A stretch of DNA of 57,948 bases from an uncultured Fibrobacter sp. (GTDB lineage Bacteria > Fibrobacterota > Fibrobacteria > Fibrobacterales > Fibrobacteraceae), in contig CAMKMX010000015.1 of assembly GCA_946414025.1 (NCBI GenBank), positions 1-57,948 of the forward strand, read 5' to 3'. This document shows positions 44,323 through 52,637 of this stretch, in pieces. Numbering within the stretch: the first letter of the stretch is position 1; each line of letters begins with the position of its first letter. Made by a program: the position numbers and the translations under genes. The notes below the pieces were generated by a model that saw nothing but the letters and a program-made list of their open reading frames with translations, did not search any database and had not been told where the DNA came from.

Positions 44323-45840
44323 TTATTTCATATCCGTGCGCTTGAATTCGATACGACGGTTCTGCGCACGCCCTTCGGGGGTTTTGTTGGAGGCCACCGG
44401 CTTGGAATCACCCATACCGGATGTTGTAATACGGCTTTCGGAAATACCCTTTTCAACAAGGAAGTTCTTCACAGCTTCGGCGCGGTCGGCAGAGAGCTGC
44501 TTGTTCTTGGCCTTGTTACCCTGGTTATCCGTATGGCCCACGATTTCAAAAGTAGCATCGGTGAAGGTTTCCATGATGTCCACCACCTTCATGAGGGAGA
44601 TGTAGGAATCCTGGGTGATTGTCGCCTTACCGGATTCAAAGTTCACGCCTTCGAGCACAAAGACCTTCTTGGGCGGCTGGGGCACTTCGTCTGGGCATCC
44701 GTCGTCGTCCTTGTAGTCGTTGATAGTTTCGGGCTGTTCGGGGCACAGGTCAACGCTCTTACATACGTGGGCGAAATTGGCCTGCATGGCCTTGGCTTCG
44801 ACCCAAGGATCGCAAATACCGTCACGGTCGTTGTCGGCATCCGGGCAACCATCGTCATCCTGGTAACCGTCGAAGTCTTCAGCTTCTTCGGGGCAGTTGT
44901 CGAGGCCGGTGCAGACGCTTGCGTACTTGTCGGAAACGCCTTCTTCAGAAACCCACGGATCGCAGAGGCCATCGCCATCGGTATCCGGATTACGAGTTTC
45001 TTCGACCACTTCTTCTTCCTTCACCAGTTCGGCGGCAGTCAGACCGATGTCTGCCTTACCCTTACCGCGCTTGAGCATCGGCGAGGTGGACTGGCAGTAG
45101 AAGTTCGGCTGCGACAGCGAAGGATTGATGAACTTCGGGTCGAGCGACACGTTCGTGCGGTTCACCTTGATGAACTGGTTGAACGGGTAGTAGTTCTTGT
45201 AGATGTTGTTGTACTCCACCTTCGTCTGGCCGGCGGCCGGGTCGGCGAACACACCGTAGTAGTGGTTTTCCATGAAGATGTTGTTACGGGCAATCACGTT
45301 CGTCGGTCCCTTCAGGGCAAGGCCCGAATAGCCGTTGCGGAGCACGACGTTGTGCTCGATGAAGGCGTCGAGGGACTTAGCACCCCAAGCGAGGATGCCG
45401 GACCAGCGGTTGCCGAACACCACGTTGTTGCGGAGATGCGGGAGCGAAATGAACGCACCGATACCCGTAGCATGGTTGTCCACCACGTAGCAGTGGTGAA
45501 TGTAAGGAGCAGCGTTTTCACAAAGAATACCTTCAAGGCCGTTCCTCACAGTGAAGTGCGACATTTCCGCGCCCGAGGTTCCCATGACAGTCGGACCATT
45601 ACGGCCACCGTCGATAATAGTTGTCAGCGGATCTTCGCCTTTCAAGACCACACCCATCACCAGAGTGATGTTTTCGTTATAGGTGCCGCGCGCTACCTTG
45701 ATGGTATCGCCAGCATCGGCGTTGCCGAGAGCGTCGCCAATCTTCTGGAATTCGCCAGGCACGTTGATAATCCTTGCCATGGCGGTTCCGGAAAGAAGCA
45801 AAGCCCCGGCCGTAATGAAGACCAGTTTCTTTAGGGTCAT
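44323..45840 (-). CDS. OmpA-family protein with beta-helix and TSP3 repeats
   Basis: 505 aa. The signal peptide is LVFITAGALLLSGTAMA. Residues ~20-270 form a right-handed beta-helix of NosD type (repeats such as NNVVFGNRWSGILAWGAKSL). Three or so calcium-type TSP3 repeats follow (DTDGDGLCDPW, DGYQDDDGCPDADNDRDGIC, NDYKDDDGCPDE, ~300-390). The C-terminal OmpA domain (~400-505) has FEIVGHTDNQGNKAKNKQLS and GRAQNRRIEF, the peptidoglycan-binding signature. I start at MTLKKLV (45840); the longer frame adds six residues. It is the first gene of the envelope cluster. Confidence 0.88.
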   Translation of the reverse strand: MTLKKLVFITAGALLLSGTAMARIINVPGEFQKIGDALGNADAGDTIKVARGTYNENITLVMGVVLKGEDPLTTIIDGGRNGPTVMGTSGAEMSHFTVRNGLEGILCENAAPYIHHCYVVDNHATGIGAFISLPHLRNNVVFGNRWSGILAWGAKSLDAFIEHNVVLRNGYSGLALKGPTNVIARNNIFMENHYYGVFADPAAGQTKVEYNNIYKNYYPFNQFIKVNRTNVSLDPKFINPSLSQPNFYCQSTSPMLKRGKGKADIGLTAAELVKEEEVVEETRNPDTDGDGLCDPWVSEEGVSDKYASVCTGLDNCPEEAEDFDGYQDDDGCPDADNDRDGICDPWVEAKAMQANFAHVCKSVDLCPEQPETINDYKDDDGCPDEVPQPPKKVFVLEGVNFESGKATITQDSYISLMKVVDIMETFTDATFEIVGHTDNQGNKAKNKQLSADRAEAVKNFLVEKGISESRITTSGMGDSKPVASNKTPEGRAQNRRIEFKRTDMK

Positions 45841-45960
45841 ACTGCTACGTTTCTCCAATCATAGAACACATAAATTCGTTTAACGTTATCATTTGCCAAG
45901 ACTGACAAACACAAACTTAGGTGGGAATATACCTCAAAAATTGCGTTTAGTCAAACCAAT

Positions 45961-45987
45961 TCTGCGAAAAAAGCCGATTTTTCGCAG
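45961..45987 (-). terminator. Hairpin after the Hc1-like gene
   Basis: A perfect 11-base inverted repeat tctgcgaaaaa / tttttcgcaga lies 38 bp beyond the stop at 46025. On the minus strand the arm ends without a long T-run, so terminator strength is uncertain. Confidence 0.5.
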
Positions 45988-46024
45988 AAAAATGGCCCGT
46001 TGTCAGTCTTATGCAAAGCAAAAA

Positions 46025-46225
46025 TTACGATTCGGGAGCCTGAGACTCCTTCACGTCCTCCTTCTTCGCCCCCTGGATGGACACGCGAATCTCCTGGCAG
46101 GTCTTCTTGATGTCCTGCAGGACTTTGCGGGCACGGGTGCCGGCGGACTTGTTACCGCGCTCGAACTTTTCGTACTCGCGCTTGAAGTTTTCGACTTCCA
46201 GTTCAAGGTCGTTTACTAAGCTCAT
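46025..46225 (-). CDS. Small Hc1/H1-like nucleoid protein
   Basis: 66 aa with the pattern FKREYEKFERGNKSAGTRAR and VLQDIKKTCQEIRVSIQG. This resembles the short bacterial histone H1-like proteins (Hc1 family), with the GNKSAGTRARK signature near residues 24-34. It probably binds DNA and helps compact the nucleoid. The protein is helical, and its C-terminus is acidic and lacks the long Lys-rich tail of chlamydial Hc1. It is a single-gene unit. TTGACA appears twice upstream at about 46342-46357 on the minus strand, but no convincing -10 is placed for it. Confidence 0.75.
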   Translation of the reverse strand: MSLVNDLELEVENFKREYEKFERGNKSAGTRARKVLQDIKKTCQEIRVSIQGAKKEDVKESQAPES

Positions 46226-46353
46226 AATAGAACTCCCATAAAAAAGATGCTTTACGGAAAATAAATAAAGTTTTTGCTAAAAATTCGCCATTTTGTAAAT
46301 TTTACATTACATTAACGAATTATTACAAGTTTTTTTATGGTACAAACACTTTG

Positions 46354-47145
46354 TCAACACTTTGTCAACATCCAGAGTTTTTCCAAGGCGGCTTTACCCT
46401 TTTCGCCAATTGACTCAGAAAAGTCATTTACAAACATTTTTATGTGAGATTCTACAACATTTTTTTCCGAAATCTGAGCTTTTTCATCAATGAAAGGAGT
46501 CACCATTTCGGGACGCGCCCAGGCCCTTTTTAGGCTTTCGCGAATTTCCGATTCGATACATTCGATTATTTCAGGTGAAAAGCTTTCACGAGCAACCGCA
46601 ATTCCAAGAGGAATCGGAGTTCCTGTTTCCTGCTCCCAATAGGCACCCAAATCCTGCAGCAGATGAAGCCCATCTCGTTTCCAGGTAAAACGGTGTTCGT
46701 GGATAGTCACGCCCTGAGCTACCGAACCCGAGAGCAATCCACGATATACCTCATCAAAAAAAGCATAACCGAGGCGGGGCGAGCCTTCAAACTTTCTTTT
46801 GTACCAAAACTTGAACAAGAGGGCCGCCGTAGTATTTTTCCCAGGCAAGGTGGTAGCGCTACCTGGATCAAAAGCATCCCCCACGCTTGACAACAAGAGC
46901 GGTCCGCAACCGTAACCGATGGCGCCACCACAACCGAGCACACGGTAATTATCGCGAACCTGCGGGTATATCTGGGCACTAACTTTCGCCACGTCCAGCT
47001 TGCCCGCCATGACCATCTCGTTCAAGGTCTGAACGTCGGCGTAATGGACATCCCATTCAAAAGGAGAATCCTTTAGGCCCGCGATGAGGTTTTCATAAAT
47101 AAAGGTGTCGTTTGGACAGGTAGAAATGCCGAGAGAGAGACGCAT
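46354..47145 (-). CDS. mqnD: 1,4-dihydroxy-6-naphthoate synthase
   Basis: Converts cyclic de-hypoxanthine futalosine to 1,4-dihydroxy-6-naphthoate in the futalosine route to menaquinone. 263 aa with the hallmark N-terminus LGISTCPNDTFIYENLIAGL, then GCGGAIGYGCGPLLLS and VTIHEHRFTWKRDGLHLLQD, as expected for MqnD (a periplasmic-binding-like fold). It follows mqnB after a 101-bp gap filled with heptad repeats. Confidence 0.93.
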   Translation of the reverse strand: MRLSLGISTCPNDTFIYENLIAGLKDSPFEWDVHYADVQTLNEMVMAGKLDVAKVSAQIYPQVRDNYRVLGCGGAIGYGCGPLLLSSVGDAFDPGSATTLPGKNTTAALLFKFWYKRKFEGSPRLGYAFFDEVYRGLLSGSVAQGVTIHEHRFTWKRDGLHLLQDLGAYWEQETGTPIPLGIAVARESFSPEIIECIESEIRESLKRAWARPEMVTPFIDEKAQISEKNVVESHIKMFVNDFSESIGEKGKAALEKLWMLTKC

Positions 47146-47149
47146 TGGG

Positions 47150-47222
47150 GTGTGGGGTGTGGGGTGTGGGGTGTGAGGTGTGAGGTTAATTAGGAATTCG
47201 GATTTCGGATTTCGGAATTAGT
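47150..47222. repeat. Heptad-period tract between mqnB and mqnD
   Basis: GGGGTGT is repeated about four times, then GAGGTGT and GAGGTTA, then TTTCGGA twice near 47196-47212. The sequence differs from the CTAGNNN tracts but keeps the 7-base step. It fills most of the gap between mqnD and mqnB. Confidence 0.82.
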
Positions 47223-47246
47223 TTTTTTTTAGAGAACGATTCCGAA

Positions 47247-47897
47247 TTAGAAAAGTTGATCAAGAACGGATTGTTTCAAAGCGGAAAGTGCTCGAGGGAT
47301 ATCCCAAGAGGATTCGTCACGGTCAGAGGCCATGTTGCTTACGGCGCGGAACTGGTAGCCGGGTACGCTGAAATTCTTACATACTGCAAAAAATGCGGCG
47401 CCTTCCATACTCTCCACTTGGATCTGGAAAAGGGTTTCCCGGCGATTACCTAGATATTGAGTGCCCGTGCAACAGTTGACTGTTCCCCCGGCAACCCCAG
47501 GAGCATCCAAAAGGCATAATGGCAATTCACGGATAGAAGCACCCTTGTAGATAGACTCCTTTGACACCAGGGTGCCCCACGGAATAAAATGTCCCTCTCT
47601 GCTCTGAGCACCCATATCGGCAACGACTTCGGTATCGACGCGGACAACGCTCCCCACCTGAAGACCGCTATTCGGGTAAGCGCCGCAAATACCAAGCAAA
47701 AAAGCTCGGTCATATTTCTTTAGACTTAAAAATCGCGCCAAATTCGCCGAGAAATCTACGATTCCCACTCCAGCTATTGCGACGTCAACAGAAGGATTGA
47801 CCATTGCCGGCGTAGAAGACGCCACCACCGACGAAATGTTCTTGAAAAAAAACTGGAATTCTTGCTTAGACGCAAAGACAATCAGGGTTTTTGCCAT
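47247..47897 (-). CDS. mqnB: Futalosine hydrolase
   Basis: Removes hypoxanthine from futalosine in menaquinone synthesis. 216 aa of the nucleoside phosphorylase/hydrolase fold. Visible features: AKTLIVFASKQEFQFFF at the N-terminus, VDVAIAGVGIVDFSANLARF, LLGICGAYPNSGLQVGSVVR, VESMEGAAFFAVCKNFSVPG (catalytic Glu and Met region) and FRAVSNMASDRDESSWDI at the end. Genomic proximity to mqnD supports the futalosine assignment over other nucleosidases. It starts 16 bp after the kinase gene. Confidence 0.9.
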   Translation of the reverse strand: MAKTLIVFASKQEFQFFFKNISSVVASSTPAMVNPSVDVAIAGVGIVDFSANLARFLSLKKYDRAFLLGICGAYPNSGLQVGSVVRVDTEVVADMGAQSREGHFIPWGTLVSKESIYKGASIRELPLCLLDAPGVAGGTVNCCTGTQYLGNRRETLFQIQVESMEGAAFFAVCKNFSVPGYQFRAVSNMASDRDESSWDIPRALSALKQSVLDQLF

Positions 47898-47913
47898 AAC
47901 GCCTCCGAAGATT

Positions 47914-48870
47914 TTATTCCAACTTTTCGATAGCGTCCTTGAATTCCGCTTCCAGTTCGCTTACACGGGCCAGGTCCAAATCCCAAGGCTTGTCCACCTC
48001 ACAGCGAGAAACGGCAACAGCGGTAGCCTTGATCAAGCATTCCTCAAAGCTCATACCTTCGCCATCGGCATAGAGCCAGCCCGCAAAGAAGGAATCTCCC
48101 GCACCAATATTGTTTTTCATGGTAATGGCAGGCGGTTGCAGCTGCATCCCCTGGAACTTCTTTTCTACAAAACGGAAGGCGCGGACCGGAGAATCGCCGT
48201 CGGTCACCACCAGGTTCTTGATAGGAAGGCGCTCCAGCACGGCGGTGGCAGTCATTTTCCAGAACTGGGGGCTAGAGGTCACCTGCGGGATTCCAAGACG
48301 AGTCAAGAGCTTGCAGTATTCTTGCATATTGATTTTCAAAAGCTCTACGCCCTTCGAAAGCCAGGTGTCGATACCTTCGATGGCATCGACAAACACTCGC
48401 TTGCCCGTAAAGTCCAGGGAATTTATCTTCTCCAGGTCAAAGGATTGCGGAAAAGACCCGCACAAAGCGACGCACTGTGTCGATGTCCAATGTTCATTCA
48501 GCGTTTGGAGAAAATCCTCGTTCTCATTGCCCGTCAAAACAGGAGACGGCTCGATAAGTTCGGTAGTGCTTCCGCCGCTTACGATGGTGGTACAAATGCG
48601 GGTCGGCTCTTTAATCCACACGGGGGCCTGCTGGATTCCACAATCAGACAGCTCGTCAAAAATCCTTGAGCCGTGTTCCGCTCCCAAAAAGTGCATCAAC
48701 AAAGGGATTCCGCCCAAACGCTGCAAGACACGCCCGCAGTTGACGCCCTTTCCAGAAGCATACTCTTCGACCTTCGGGATACGATGGACTTCGCCCGGAG
48801 TAAACTTGTCCAAGAAGAACAGGCGCTGCCAGGCAGGATTGAGACCGAGAATAAGGATTTCTTGAGCCAT
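47914..48870 (-). CDS. PfkB-family sugar kinase, 1-phosphofructokinase-like
   Basis: 318 aa. The N-terminus LGLNPAWQRLFFLDKFTPGE and GKGVNCGRVLQRLGG match the FruK/LacC branch of the PfkB family. The C-terminal signature NIGAGDSFFAGWLYADGEGM carries the anion-hole GAGD and catalytic Asp. The substrate could be fructose-1-phosphate, tagatose-6-phosphate or another phosphosugar and cannot be fixed from sequence. It lies 7 bp after tyrS and 16 bp before mqnB, in one apparent operon with no obvious metabolic link. Confidence 0.85.
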   Translation of the reverse strand: MAQEILILGLNPAWQRLFFLDKFTPGEVHRIPKVEEYASGKGVNCGRVLQRLGGIPLLMHFLGAEHGSRIFDELSDCGIQQAPVWIKEPTRICTTIVSGGSTTELIEPSPVLTGNENEDFLQTLNEHWTSTQCVALCGSFPQSFDLEKINSLDFTGKRVFVDAIEGIDTWLSKGVELLKINMQEYCKLLTRLGIPQVTSSPQFWKMTATAVLERLPIKNLVVTDGDSPVRAFRFVEKKFQGMQLQPPAITMKNNIGAGDSFFAGWLYADGEGMSFEECLIKATAVAVSRCEVDKPWDLDLARVSELEAEFKDAIEKLE

Positions 48871-48877
48871 AACGAAC

Positions 48878-50095
48878 CTAGAAATTCACCTTGTAAAATT
48901 TACGCTTGCCCACCTGGACAACCAGCTGGTCTGCACCCTTGATATCAAAGGTTGCCTGCGGGTCGGCAAGCTTTTCGCCAGCGACTTTTACGCCGCCGTT
49001 CTGGACCATGCGACGGGCTTCGCCTTTGCTTGCAAAGGCCTTGATTTCTACGAGCAGGTCGAGTGCTCCGTAGGTGCCGGCCGCCACGCTGCATTCGGCA
49101 GCATCGCTGGGGATGGCGTTCCCGCTGTGGATTTCGCGTTCCTTGGCAGCGGCGGCCTCGGCGGCTTCTGCGCCGTAGTACTGCGTCACGATGTCGATAG
49201 CGAGGCGGTGCTTGGCATCGTTAGGGTTCATCTTGCCTGCGGCAATGTCCGCCATCATCTGCTTTATTTCTTCGAGCGGGATGTTGGTGAGAAGTTCGAA
49301 CCAGTTCTCGACGATGCTGTCGGCGAGGCTGTAAATCTTGTGGTACATCACGTCGGCGGGCTCGTTCAGGCCCACATAGTTGCCGATGGACTTACTCATC
49401 TTGACCTTGCCGTCGGTACCGAGAAGGATAGGCATGAAGAGGCCGATCTGCGGTTCCATGCCTTCGAAAAGCTGCAAGTCACGACCGCGAAGCACGTTGA
49501 ACTTCTGGTCGGTACCGCCGAGTTCCACGTCGCTCTTAATAGCTACGGAATCGTAGCCCTGCATCATGGGGTACATGAATTCATGCAGGCTGATGGGCGT
49601 ATTTGCCGTGTAGCGGTTGTGGAAGTCTTCGCGTTCAAGCATCTGGGCCACAGTGAACTGGCCCATGAGTTCGGTCACCTTGCTGAACGGAAGCTTAGAG
49701 AACCATTCGCCGTTGTAGTGGATTTCCACCTGATCGCGGCGGACGACCTTGAAGAACTGTTCCTGGTATTCCTTCGCATTCTCGAGCACCTGCTCGTGGG
49801 TGAGGCGCGGGCGGGCCTTGTTGCGGCCGCTGGGGTCACCAATCTGGGCGGTGTAGTCACCCACGATGAGCACAACCGTGTGTCCCAAGTCCTGGAACTG
49901 GCGGAGCTTGCGCATCACGACCGTGTGGCCGAAGTGCACGTCCGGGGCGGTCGGATCGACACCCATCTTGATACGGAGGGGGACTCCGGTATCGTAGGAC
50001 TTCTGGAGTTTCTTTTCAAGTTCTTCTTGCGGCACAACATCGATAACGCCGCGCATCAAAATTTCAAGCTGTTCTTTTACAGGACGGAATTGCAT
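48878..50095 (-). CDS. tyrS: Tyrosyl-tRNA synthetase
   Basis: Charges tRNA-Tyr. 405 aa of the class I type. The HIGH-equivalent motif HFGH is at residues 54-57 and KMSKS lies near residue 232 (KVKMSKSIGN). A C-terminal S4-like domain (LVEIKAFASKGEARRMVQNG) follows. The arrangement matches the TyrZ/TyrS2-like branch (PTAPDVHFGHTVVMRKLRQF). It is the first gene of the tyrS-pfkB-mqnB-mqnD group. The upstream region holds heptad repeats and no T-box-like element was seen. Confidence 0.96.
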   Translation of the reverse strand: MQFRPVKEQLEILMRGVIDVVPQEELEKKLQKSYDTGVPLRIKMGVDPTAPDVHFGHTVVMRKLRQFQDLGHTVVLIVGDYTAQIGDPSGRNKARPRLTHEQVLENAKEYQEQFFKVVRRDQVEIHYNGEWFSKLPFSKVTELMGQFTVAQMLEREDFHNRYTANTPISLHEFMYPMMQGYDSVAIKSDVELGGTDQKFNVLRGRDLQLFEGMEPQIGLFMPILLGTDGKVKMSKSIGNYVGLNEPADVMYHKIYSLADSIVENWFELLTNIPLEEIKQMMADIAAGKMNPNDAKHRLAIDIVTQYYGAEAAEAAAAKEREIHSGNAIPSDAAECSVAAGTYGALDLLVEIKAFASKGEARRMVQNGGVKVAGEKLADPQATFDIKGADQLVVQVGKRKFYKVNF

Positions 50096-50097
50096 TT

Positions 50098-50205
50098 TAG
50101 GATTTAGAGGTTAGAGGCTAGGATCTAAGGGTTAGGGTGATTCTCAAAGGAAAAATATAGAATTAGTAGGCAATAGGAAATGGATAATAGGAAGTAAGAT
50201 GGGGG
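50098..50205. repeat. Two heptad-period tracts upstream of tyrS
   Basis: The first part (about 50098-50140) has units TTAGGAT, TTAGAGG, TTAGAGG, CTAGGAT, CTAAGGG, TTAGGGT. The second (about 50164-50205) has AGTAGGC, AATAGGA, AATGGAT, AATAGGA, AGTAAGA, TGGGGGC. Both keep the 7-base step. They lie in the tyrS upstream region and downstream of the regulator gene's stop at 50249. Confidence 0.75.
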
Positions 50206-50248
50206 CAATAAATCGTATAATTGAGTAATTTAGGCAAGAATTAACAAT

Positions 50249-51778
50249 CTATTTAGCGAAGGATCCCAAATCTATTCCGAGTTGATTTATTTTGTACGTA
50301 ATGATACGTGGCGTAGTGGAAAGGCTACGGGCCGCAGCAGCAACCTTACCCTTGGAACTTTTAAGGGCGTCGCAGATGATGTCCTTCTCGTAGGCTTCTA
50401 CCATGAGTTTCAGGTTGCCGTTCACCGGAGTTCCGCTCGTTTCGGCGGTCTGCAGCGTGGTCGGGAAATGGTGCGGGTAGATGACGTCTTCATCGGCAAC
50501 GAGAACGGCACGCTCGATTCCGTTTTCGAGTTCGCGCACGTTTCCGGGCCACGGGTAACTCATGAGCATGTTGATGGTGGTGCGGGCAAGCCGGCGCACG
50601 TTCTTGCCCACGATGCGACAGTAATGCTCCACAAAGTGGTCCGCCAGGAGCACGATGTCTGTCTTGCGATTCCTGAGCGGCGGCACGTAAATCGGGAAGA
50701 TGTGCAGCTGGTAATAGAGGTCTTCGCGGAAGGTTCCTTCTTCGACCATCTGCTGCAGGTTCTTGGTGGTGGCCGCAATCACGCGCACGTTCACCTTCTT
50801 GGGGATGCGGGCGCCAATGCGTTCCACCTCGCCATTCTGCAACAGGCGCAGGAGTTTCACCTGAAGGTTCGGAGAAAGTTCGCCCACTTCGTCAAGGAAC
50901 AGCGTGCCGCCCTCGGCCTGTTCTACACGGCCGGGAGTTTCGGCGAACACACCCACGAGGGCGCCACGCACGCTGCCGAACAGTTCGCGGTCAAGTACCG
51001 ATTCCGGCATGGAGGCGCAATGGACACGGACGAACGGACCCATGTTGCGGTCGGAACGGTAATGGATGGCTTCGGCTACGAGCCCCTTGCCCGTACCCAC
51101 CTCGCCCACGATGAGCGCGGGTAGGGGGCTCTTTGAAACCTGGTCAATCTGCGCATACACGCGCTGCATCTCGCTGGAACGCCCGATGATGTTGTCGGGC
51201 TGGAAACGGTCCTTGAGTTCCAATGTCAAGCGCTCGTTTTCGGCCTTAAGGAGTTCATTTTCTTCGCGGGCTTCGCGACGGAGCTTCACGGCAGCCGCAA
51301 GCATCTGCGCGATGATTTCCAGCAGACGGAGCTTTTCGGGAAGTTCTTCTTCCACCGGGTTCTGCACGTCGGCACTGAAGGCACCAATCACCTGATGCTC
51401 CATAATCACAGGCACGCAGAGGAACGCCTTGTCCTCCGTCTTGCCGCGACCCGTGCGGTCCAGGAAGTCCGGGTCTTTTGCGACCGAGGGAATGATAATC
51501 GGCTTGCCCGTTTCCACGACGCGGCCGGTAATGCCCTCACCCACCTTGTAGCGGCCCTTGCGCGCCTGGCGACTGCTCAAGCCCTCGGCGATTTCAATGG
51601 AGATTTCTCCGGTGTGGCGGTTGTAAAGCGTAAGCGTCGCATGTTCCACGCCCATCGTCGATTCCACCACTTCCAGAATCGGGTGCGCGACGCTCTCGAA
51701 ATCGAGGGTCTGGTTCAGAATGGAACTGATCTTGTAGAGCAGCTCCAGTTCCTGGATTTTGGATTGGGAGGTGGGCAT
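50249..51778 (-). CDS. NtrC/NifA-type regulator with GAF domain and degenerate sigma-54 loop
   Basis: 509 aa from MPTSQSKIQELELLYKISSI. A GAF domain occupies about 20-170 (GVEHATLTLYNRHTGEISIE, VGEGITGRVVETGKPIIIPS). The AAA+ domain has Walker A GEVGTGKG near 224 and GGTLFLDEVGELSPNLQVKL for Walker B. The loop that normally reads GAFTGA is GALVGV near residue 273. The C-terminal Fis-type helix-turn-helix has KGKVAAAARSLSTTPRIITY. I chose this start because it begins the GAF-linked helix; the longer frame runs through a repeat. The changed loop may prevent sigma-54 activation, so it may act differently from NifA. Confidence 0.85.
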   Translation of the reverse strand: MPTSQSKIQELELLYKISSILNQTLDFESVAHPILEVVESTMGVEHATLTLYNRHTGEISIEIAEGLSSRQARKGRYKVGEGITGRVVETGKPIIIPSVAKDPDFLDRTGRGKTEDKAFLCVPVIMEHQVIGAFSADVQNPVEEELPEKLRLLEIIAQMLAAAVKLRREAREENELLKAENERLTLELKDRFQPDNIIGRSSEMQRVYAQIDQVSKSPLPALIVGEVGTGKGLVAEAIHYRSDRNMGPFVRVHCASMPESVLDRELFGSVRGALVGVFAETPGRVEQAEGGTLFLDEVGELSPNLQVKLLRLLQNGEVERIGARIPKKVNVRVIAATTKNLQQMVEEGTFREDLYYQLHIFPIYVPPLRNRKTDIVLLADHFVEHYCRIVGKNVRRLARTTINMLMSYPWPGNVRELENGIERAVLVADEDVIYPHHFPTTLQTAETSGTPVNGNLKLMVEAYEKDIICDALKSSKGKVAAAARSLSTTPRIITYKINQLGIDLGSFAK

Positions 51779-51795
51779 GGGCGTAAATATAAGAA

Positions 51796-51828
51796 TCAAA
51801 AAAAGATCCCCGCCTGCGCGGGGATGAC
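51796..51828 (-). terminator. REP-like palindrome/terminator after yqeY
   Basis: On the minus strand GTCATCCCCGCGCAGGCGGGGATC followed by a T-run. The arms ATCCCCGC / GCGGGGAT form a stem with a short loop. It lies 180 bp past yqeY and 20 bp before the regulator start. It resembles common REP-type intergenic palindromes and may also terminate transcription. Confidence 0.65.
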
Positions 51829-52007
51829 AGCGGGGTGTTAGGGGCTGAGCCCCTAGGGGAAGGGGTGATGGAAGACGCGGCGTGGACCCTATCGGTCGCA
51901 AGGCTCCCTCCAGGGTGACATCAAGTAGGAGCCGCGGCTGCAATCAGGGGAAGGCTTTCCCCTTCTCATACCTCAAAGGCACAACGTGCCGACCTCACAC
52001 CTCAAAG
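51829..52007. repeat. Repeat-rich intergenic stretch including a heptad tract
   Basis: A small palindrome (GGGGCTGAGCCCC at about 51841) is followed by unassigned sequence. From about 51968 to 52005 lies a tract which on the minus strand reads TTTGAGG, TGTGAGG, TCGGCAC, GTTGTGC, CTTTGAG. Its themes (GGTGTGA, GGCACAA) match the tracts at 47150 and 33019. No ORF is supported. Confidence 0.6.
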
Positions 52008-52478
52008 CTATTTAAGGGCTTCTTGCACGAGAGCAGAAGCGCGCTTGGCGTCAAAGCGGCCCTTGACCTTCGGGGAGAGTTCCTTCATGATCTTGCCCAT
52101 GTCTTTCGGGCTAGAGGCACCGGTGGCGGCCTTGATTTCCGCGATGAGGGCCTTGACCTCGTCTTCGGTCATTTCTGCCGGCATGTACTTGCGGTAAAGG
52201 GCGATGCAGGCTTCTTCGGCAGGAATTTTGTCTGTAAAGCCGCCCTTCGTGAGGATGTCGATAGCTTCTTGCTTTTGCTTGACGCTACGGGCGAGAACAT
52301 CGACGCACATTTCGTCGGTAATGGTTTCTTCGATCTGGGCAGGTGTGGCGCCAGACTTCATGGCCTCGTTCTTGATGTCGGAATGGAGAGTCCGGAGCGT
52401 TCCGAGAGTTTCGGCGTCGTGGGCCTTCATGGCGGTCTTGATATCGTCCTTGATTTTTGTCAGCAATGCACTGCTCAT
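52008..52478 (-). CDS. GatB/YqeY-domain protein
   Basis: 156 aa starting MSSALLTKIKDDIKTAMKAH. It has the YqeY pattern: LGTLRTLHSDIKNEAMKSG, EACIALYRKYMPAEMTEDEV and SSPKDMGKIMKELSPKVKGR near the end. This is an all-helical domain also found at the C-terminus of GatB, where it contacts tRNA. The free-standing form has no settled function. YqeY genes are often near rpsU, as here. The longer frame to 52571 covers the rpsU terminator region and is rejected. Confidence 0.9.
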   Translation of the reverse strand: MSSALLTKIKDDIKTAMKAHDAETLGTLRTLHSDIKNEAMKSGATPAQIEETITDEMCVDVLARSVKQKQEAIDILTKGGFTDKIPAEEACIALYRKYMPAEMTEDEVKALIAEIKAATGASSPKDMGKIMKELSPKVKGRFDAKRASALVQEALK

Positions 52479-52526
52479 AGTTTCCCTTGGCGGTTTACGC
52501 CCCGCTCCTGGCGTCTTGGTTAAAGC

Positions 52527-52570
52527 TCTAAAAACACGCAACGAGCCACCGGTGGTGGACCGGCGACTCA
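52527..52570 (-). terminator. Terminator after rpsU
   Basis: On the minus strand GAGTCGCCGGT and ACCGGTGGCTC can pair with two G-U pairs, followed shortly by GTGTTTTTAG. It lies about 70-110 bp past the rpsU stop. Confidence 0.6.
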
Positions 52571-52637
52571 TTTCAAATCAAAACCCTATGATTTCCGGGA
52601 CCGGTCAGACCGACAGCCCCGGATGCCCCGCTACAGA

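Noticed and set aside
42723..45834. 520-aa and 514-aa plus-strand ORFs opposite the PorV-like and OmpA genes
   Set aside because: Shadows of well-supported minus-strand genes with signal peptides and known domains.
50096..50248. T-box riboswitch upstream of tyrS
   Set aside because: The stretch is made of heptad repeats and AT-rich sequence; no T-box motif or antiterminator pairing was seen.
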